Shown here one piece after another: positions 7,501 through 11,063 of a stretch of DNA of 11,063 bases. The stretch comes from an uncultured Clostridia bacterium. GTDB lineage: Bacteria; Bacillota; Clostridia; TANB77; CAG-508. The stretch spans positions 1-11,063 of the forward strand of contig CATJZH010000079.1 of NCBI GenBank assembly GCA_949746285.1, given 5' to 3'. The position numbers and the translations under genes are program-made. Under the pieces are notes generated by a model. It saw nothing but the letters and a program-made list of their open reading frames with translations, ran no database searches and was not told where the DNA came from. The first letter of the stretch is position 1. Every line of letters begins with the position of its first letter.

Positions 7501-10500
7501 TATGAAAAAGAAGGATTTATTGAATCAAATGGAGATTCCTGTATGCCATATGCTAAAGACTTTTGGAGATTTGGCAAAAGTGGAAAAGAAATGGGAGTAA
7601 AGACAACAGGAAGTGAAAAGAACCATAAGAAAATGATTGAATATATGAATAAGAAATGTGCAGAGATGGAATTAGTACAGGATGATTGGGATGGAAAAAC
7701 TGATGCTGCACATTCAGGAAAAATTGATAAAAGTAAGCTTCAAGCAGGAGATATTTTAGCAGATGCCCATTATGCTATAAGTGATGTGGGAGGACATGTT
7801 GCAATATATGATGGAGAAGGATATATTTACGAAAATGGAACTGGACATACAAAATTAGATGAGAAAAAATTTTCAAGAGTATTAAGAATAAGAGATTTAT
7901 CAAATGATAGTGCTGGAGGATTATCTGGATTTCCAAATAGATCAATAGATAAAAATGAGCATGAATACGGAACGATGATACATTCAAAAGGTGATATAGA
8001 TGCAAATAAAGCAAATACTTTAAGAAGTTTGATAACAAATGCAATTGCAGTTGCTGCAACTGAAGAAACTGGTGAGGCTGGTGCTAAAGGAGGAGATACA
8101 GTAAATGGAATTGCTTTAGAGGCTAGTCAAAAACTAGATGAAGAAGCCAAAGCTATAACATTAGAAGATAATACAAATAGTTTATTTGTAAAAGTTGGAG
8201 CAGTTCCTTCAGATGATGGAACAAACACGTCATCTAGTACTTCTAATAATTCAACTACATCAAGTAGTTCAGGTTTGTTATCATTAGAAGAATGGTGGGA
8301 AGAAACTCAAAAGATGTTTGACATATATAAACAGGAATCTTGGATATATGGACATAGTAATCCAAATAAAACTTTTGAAGAGGCACATGATGGCTCTAAC
8401 CATGACACTGATTGTTCAATTGGAGCATCATGGATGTTACAAAAATTAGGTGCTCTGCAAGGATCAAAAACCTTTACATCAGCATTGGGAGAAGGTGGAG
8501 AATTAAGTTCTAGTGGAGTATTCGCACAATGTGCACAAGATTTATTAGATGCAGGAGCTGATGCATTTGTACCAAAAGGAAGTGTCGATTTTACAACAGC
8601 AGCTAAGAATGGTGAATTAGAACCTGGTGATGTATTATTCTATTCAGGTCATGTTAGTATATATTGTGGAGAAAGCTGGGAATTTGAGGGACAAACTACA
8701 GGAATAACAACTTGTTGGGATACAGGTGCAGATAAAGGAATTCAATTAGGTGGTCCAAGAGATACTTCATGGGAAGACAGACCAATAAGACTAATTGTTA
8801 GATTACCACTTGGTACTTCAAGTAAAAAAGAAGGAAAACCATATGAAGGTTATTTAGGAAATGAAGCTGTAGTATCTCCAGTAACAGGGATTCTATTAGA
8901 ATATGGAACATATGATGGAAAAGAAAAAGATTCTGTAACAAATGAAGTATATAGAACTAATATAGATTTAAAACATGGAACAGGAATATTAAATCCTTCT
9001 ACAACAAATGAACAAAATACAAATGGTGCAAATAATAATCAAACGCAAACTCAAGAACCAGTAAAAACTGAAACAAAAATACAAGTAGATAAAGTAGGAT
9101 ATGCAAAAATATTAGTTTTAGATAAAGAAAATTACAAAAAAATAGAGCAAAAGTTATTAGGTGAAACAAGATGGTCAGATAGTTTCTTAAATAAGAATGG
9201 AAATTATAGAGATATAAACGATTTAACTGAAAAACAAATAACAGATAAAGATGATCCATGGTCAGATATTGACAAAACATTATATGGATATAAAGAATTT
9301 GCAGAAAATTACGAAAAATTTGGAATAGCAGGTAATGTTATTTATGTAGAAGGCTTCAAAGCTGAAACTACAGATAAAGAATTTGATATGGAAAATGAGT
9401 TAGAAACAGCTTCACCAGAAGGAGAAGAAATAAAAATAGAAGACTTTGAAAAAATTACACCAAATAGTTTTGAAAACGGTAAAATAAATGTTGATGCAGA
9501 AGATATACCAGAATCATTATATGAAAGAGAAAAAGATCATAAATTAGCAAGTAAAAAAGCAACTGAAAAATTAAAAGCTGAAAATACAGTAAAAGAGAAT
9601 GCAATTTCATCATTATATGTAAACGGATTAAAAGTTATAAAAGAAGGAACAGTCTTAGGAAGAACAATAACGGACAGAGAATTAATTGTTGATTATAGAG
9701 GTGAAAATTATGAGGATTACAGAACCATATCAGATGATGATTCTGGAGCTAATGCACTTTCTACTGAAGATGATAAAATTCAACAAGATAAAGTAATAGG
9801 AAATTATTTGAGAATAATAATGAGAGATTTAGATAAAACAGTTGTAGAAAATGTTGAAGATTATATGAAATTAGATGATGTAGGAGAAGAAGAGAAAAAA
9901 GGATTAGATACAAAATTTCCAGAGCCATTCTTATTTTGGTTAGGCGTACTAGAAGAAGGAGCATGTGAAGGGAAATATGATTTGGGTGACGCCTATGGAT
10001 TTGAAGTATTGCAAGATGGTGCTGGAAATACTACAGCATTTGGTTTAACAAAAAGTGTAGCAGGTGTTGGTAAGGTTCCAGAAATGTATCCAGATTTTGG
10101 TAAGCATGTAGCTTCTGGTAGAGTTCCAAAAAAAGAAGCACAAGACGTATTTGTTTTGGTATTAGAAGCTGCAAGAGAATATATAGTAGGACCTGAAGGC
10201 TCAGGAGGAAAAATAACAGACACTTCTAATTTATCAGAAGCAGAATTAGATGCTTTATGTGACTTACACCATGCAAGTCCTTCTATGTGCGAACAAGTAT
10301 GCGATATTTATAACTCTACTAAAAAATTAACTGTAGCAGATTTTGAAAATCATTGGGGAACAAACACAAACTATCAAGGACAATTACAATCTAGAGCACA
10401 TTGTAGAGGAATACTTGCAACAGAGGAAAGGTACTTATTATATAATGCTAATCAAAAAGAATGTGAGTTTTTATCTGAAACGCCATGGTCAGATTTTTGC

Positions 10501-10539
10501 GGTGGTACACCATCTAGTGAGTTATATGTAACAAAATAA
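4588..10539 (+). CDS. Giant membrane-anchored cell-wall hydrolase with two NlpC/P60-like and one GH24-like domain
   Basis: The 1983-residue product starts with an acidic then Lys-rich cytoplasmic tail (1-52) and one transmembrane helix (about 53-80); the positive flank predicts the rest is outside. Residues 110-890 are not recognised; they are rich in Tyr, Asp and Glu, with a cysteine cluster C554/C563/C566. A first NlpC/P60-like domain (about 903-1103) has TNCSSF with C958 and GGHVAIY with H1070. A Ser/Thr/Asn linker follows (1207-1229). A second such domain (about 1232-1407) has TDCS with C1276 and SGHVSIY with H1355. Segments at 1427-1511 and 1672-1760 resemble an M23/LytM beta-domain without the zinc ligands. 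The end (about 1780-1960) resembles GH24 lysozyme, with E1790, D1810 and T1816 as candidate catalytic residues and a late RAHCRGILATEERYLL helix. The expected activity is peptide and glycan cleavage in peptidoglycan, as in PrgK or CwlT of conjugation systems. The role is inferred; domain calls are by eye. Confidence 0.8.
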   Translation: MDDNEELNEDLPQESESSTRQVSNKSNLAKKKIQEKLSKSIKQKAVKQTLIKALLPILTYVIVFIIILIVIIGIVLFFITMPGMVIEQIKELAKSVGNAVASWFGADTTKQVEDVEIYETLDYLEQMGYDLKGYGFLTDYVGDEDDGVERDDEGKISNAESQFVSSYLVSDNYVYTIKNFNQKASNPISAIGQHLASLFTLGQTNQFWSRGMIDIWLDGGVIGNKGEYYSVYNLGSINVDIEKKELEIKRGWLNNSMKYNLDGWTGRYGMPIDFLISVHLATMMPDLAYDMASSFETVIDLMLHPIGGGEGDQNTAIGYYKIGDSYKSYDDFKKAATSGFTGSLNSWRISKKEAKNIMDNFGIKSPENCMGTDGVGEDDIDSGSKTQKLNYGTIEVKCVGDDGYDSDDKGKENKKAAVDTYNEVLNTLKGYGLTKEAAEDGGIKLSISSLDEYKEMLEEVPENEDFSGLYSYKEPSRSLTTQITWQTNDDGYESYTAELTLNYNNYISKAMAGNSNNVFNYITINYKLIGTWTQERIDEWVKENDITVPEEARCSQVDKDETCSACRAYVQKIYDYLKKADVSDLEIYQPYIAKVEDHWYRDVYFVSEPGNEFVDYDYDYEIMMKERWTLYETYGSSNPDKEGEYKLYEINEDGTYKKDGNDYVLFDGTQEEASSQGKKVAKKAKTQKISDMSDDLKWNEISGMLSAYQIDGVTQKDFQAVYPDIAEDEKDYDIKKNVYVCIKTTGNVNQTGEGQRTETNPKIKKMFLQNTYLKYDGSQETAEIITALRKSIDSEGYYGTVKGQNFKGDTVDYTDITAEVDGKTYKVSDYSGEVSLNQDSLNAFSMLENEHTLDSDYIYRDFKELAVELGYFEKEELTDETPRLLQFLVPEIGSGAYSASSLNEASETGKKIADAAKRVYDYCKKHGYHYENNKNASGLIDLSKEDGKSTIGTTATNCSSFVTAVLVEAGFYEKEGFIESNGDSCMPYAKDFWRFGKSGKEMGVKTTGSEKNHKKMIEYMNKKCAEMELVQDDWDGKTDAAHSGKIDKSKLQAGDILADAHYAISDVGGHVAIYDGEGYIYENGTGHTKLDEKKFSRVLRIRDLSNDSAGGLSGFPNRSIDKNEHEYGTMIHSKGDIDANKANTLRSLITNAIAVAATEETGEAGAKGGDTVNGIALEASQKLDEEAKAITLEDNTNSLFVKVGAVPSDDGTNTSSSTSNNSTTSSSSGLLSLEEWWEETQKMFDIYKQESWIYGHSNPNKTFEEAHDGSNHDTDCSIGASWMLQKLGALQGSKTFTSALGEGGELSSSGVFAQCAQDLLDAGADAFVPKGSVDFTTAAKNGELEPGDVLFYSGHVSIYCGESWEFEGQTTGITTCWDTGADKGIQLGGPRDTSWEDRPIRLIVRLPLGTSSKKEGKPYEGYLGNEAVVSPVTGILLEYGTYDGKEKDSVTNEVYRTNIDLKHGTGILNPSTTNEQNTNGANNNQTQTQEPVKTETKIQVDKVGYAKILVLDKENYKKIEQKLLGETRWSDSFLNKNGNYRDINDLTEKQITDKDDPWSDIDKTLYGYKEFAENYEKFGIAGNVIYVEGFKAETTDKEFDMENELETASPEGEEIKIEDFEKITPNSFENGKINVDAEDIPESLYEREKDHKLASKKATEKLKAENTVKENAISSLYVNGLKVIKEGTVLGRTITDRELIVDYRGENYEDYRTISDDDSGANALSTEDDKIQQDKVIGNYLRIIMRDLDKTVVENVEDYMKLDDVGEEEKKGLDTKFPEPFLFWLGVLEEGACEGKYDLGDAYGFEVLQDGAGNTTAFGLTKSVAGVGKVPEMYPDFGKHVASGRVPKKEAQDVFVLVLEAAREYIVGPEGSGGKITDTSNLSEAELDALCDLHHASPSMCEQVCDIYNSTKKLTVADFENHWGTNTNYQGQLQSRAHCRGILATEERYLLYNANQKECEFLSETPWSDFCGGTPSSELYVTK
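8206..8274 (+). other. Ser/Thr/Asn-rich linker between the two NlpC/P60-like domains
   Basis: Residues 1207-1229 of the giant protein are almost only Ser, Thr and Asn, with Asp at the start. Such stretches are typical flexible linkers in secreted wall enzymes. It lies directly before the second peptidase domain and marks its N-terminal boundary. Confidence 0.7.
8989..9060 (+). other. Asn/Gln/Thr-rich linker inside the M23-like beta region
   Basis: Residues 1468-1491 of the giant protein are low complexity (Asn, Gln, Thr). They sit between the strand-like VVSPVTG segment (1428-1434) and the VGYAKILVLD segment (1503-1512), so the linker looks like an expanded loop within one beta-domain rather than a domain boundary. 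Confidence 0.5.
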
Positions 10540-10540
10540 T

Positions 10541-10545
10541 GGAGG
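10541..10545 (+). promoter_or_regulatory. Ribosome binding site of the last, partial gene
   Basis: GGAGG starts one base after the TAA of the giant gene and ends four bases before the ATG at 10550. It fixes the start of the last gene and suggests translation of the two is coupled. Confidence 0.75.
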
Positions 10546-10549
10546 AATT

Positions 10550-11063
10550 ATGAAAAAGGATAGAAGAAAAATATTTGTACTAATAATATTATTAATATTA
10601 TTGATCTTTTTAGTAATATTATGTTCATATTTGAAAAAACAGAATGAAATAAATAATATGAAAAAACGTGATGAGGAAATACTAAAGGAGCAAGTAGAAA
10701 GTTATACTTCAGATAAAACATGCCCAAGAGGTATGGCAACTTTATATTCGAAGTATGATGGTAATAGGAGTTTAAATGATTTATATAGAAATTTAAATGT
10801 TTTTGTTCAGTATTTACCAACATTGTCAAAAAAAATACATGAAGCTTCAGGAACTGATGAATTATATAAGAATAATGAATCAGAAATAAATGAAATTTTA
10901 GGTATTGAAGAAGCTGACTTTAAAAATTTAGTAGAATATTTAAAAAAATTTGACTTAGATAATAAAAAATTTAGTTATTGTGAAATAGATTCTTCTAGTT
11001 ATGAAAATATAGATAAATATTTAATTTTTAATATGGAATTTTATTATGAAAATATTGAAGAAC
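10550..11063 (+). CDS. Membrane-anchored protein of unknown function (partial, runs off the window)
   Basis: The frame from the ATG at 10550 stays open to the window edge, giving 171 residues with no stop, so the gene is truncated only by the window. The product begins MKKDRRK, then a single strongly hydrophobic helix (about 8-27). A Lys/Glu-rich, probably coiled segment follows (28-50), and then a soluble, mostly helical-looking part with lone cysteines in TCPRG (C58) and SYCEI. The basic start predicts that the soluble part is outside the membrane. The LVILCSY sequence in the helix does not fit a lipobox because Leu, not Gly, Ala or Ser, precedes the Cys. It starts 10 bases after the giant hydrolase gene with a strong binding site, so it is in the same operon. 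The shared topology suggests it is a partner or assembly factor for that protein; this is inference. No family recognised. Confidence 0.75.
   Translation, partial: MKKDRRKIFVLIILLILLIFLVILCSYLKKQNEINNMKKRDEEILKEQVESYTSDKTCPRGMATLYSKYDGNRSLNDLYRNLNVFVQYLPTLSKKIHEASGTDELYKNNESEINEILGIEEADFKNLVEYLKKFDLDNKKFSYCEIDSSSYENIDKYLIFNMEFYYENIEE

Noticed and set aside
10343..10531. 62-codon plus-strand frame inside the end of the giant gene
   Set aside because: It overlaps the GH24-like region in another frame and has no binding site.
4588..10539. Prophage tail or endolysin module
   Set aside because: The lysozyme-like end alone suggests phage, but the protein has a membrane anchor and no holin, tail or capsid gene lies next to it.
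10541..10700. Lipoprotein signal in the last gene
   Set aside because: The Cys at the end of the hydrophobic helix is preceded by Leu instead of Gly, Ala or Ser, so it does not fit a lipobox.

Overview
The window is AT-rich (roughly 30% G+C by eye) and uses strong GGAGG/AAGGAG ribosome binding sites, sigma-A type promoters and TAA/TAG stops. It encodes AddA, a split two-subunit transketolase and Gram-positive style cell-wall hydrolase domains. Together these point to a low-GC Firmicute, most likely an uncultured Clostridia-type (gut) lineage. This is inference from style and gene content; no marker gene fixes the taxon. All genes read left to right. There is no gene-free stretch over 300 bases, and I see no rRNA, tRNA, CRISPR array, insertion sequence or riboswitch.

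Layout. (1) Positions 1-1913 hold the C-terminal half of the AddA helicase-nuclease. The reading frame carries a TAA stop at 27-29, inside sequence that still reads as AddA on both sides, so the gene appears to be split by a nonsense change or a sequence error. (2) Positions 1917-2668 form a self-contained unit: a near-consensus promoter, a 214-aa membrane-anchored protein of unknown function with an FxLYD-like middle, and a perfect 17-bp hairpin terminator. (3) Positions 2701-10539 look like one transcription unit from another near-consensus promoter: the N-terminal and C-terminal transketolase subunits, then, after 30 bases, a gene for a very large (1983 aa) membrane-anchored protein. (4) From 10550 to the window end a small membrane-anchored protein begins 10 bases after the giant gene and runs off the edge.

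The most interesting object is the 1983-aa protein. It has a basic cytoplasmic tail, one transmembrane helix, about 800 residues I do not recognise, two separate NlpC/P60-like cysteine-peptidase domains, a split beta-domain resembling a zinc-less M23/LytM fold, and a GH24 (phage/T4 lysozyme)-like C-terminus. The combination of membrane anchor, peptidase, LytM-like and muramidase-like modules recalls the wall-remodelling subunits of Gram-positive conjugation machines (PrgK, CwlT), but it is far larger, and no conjugation or phage gene is visible in the window. The short membrane protein immediately downstream is a candidate partner. The link with the transketolase genes is only positional; nothing in the sequence explains it functionally.
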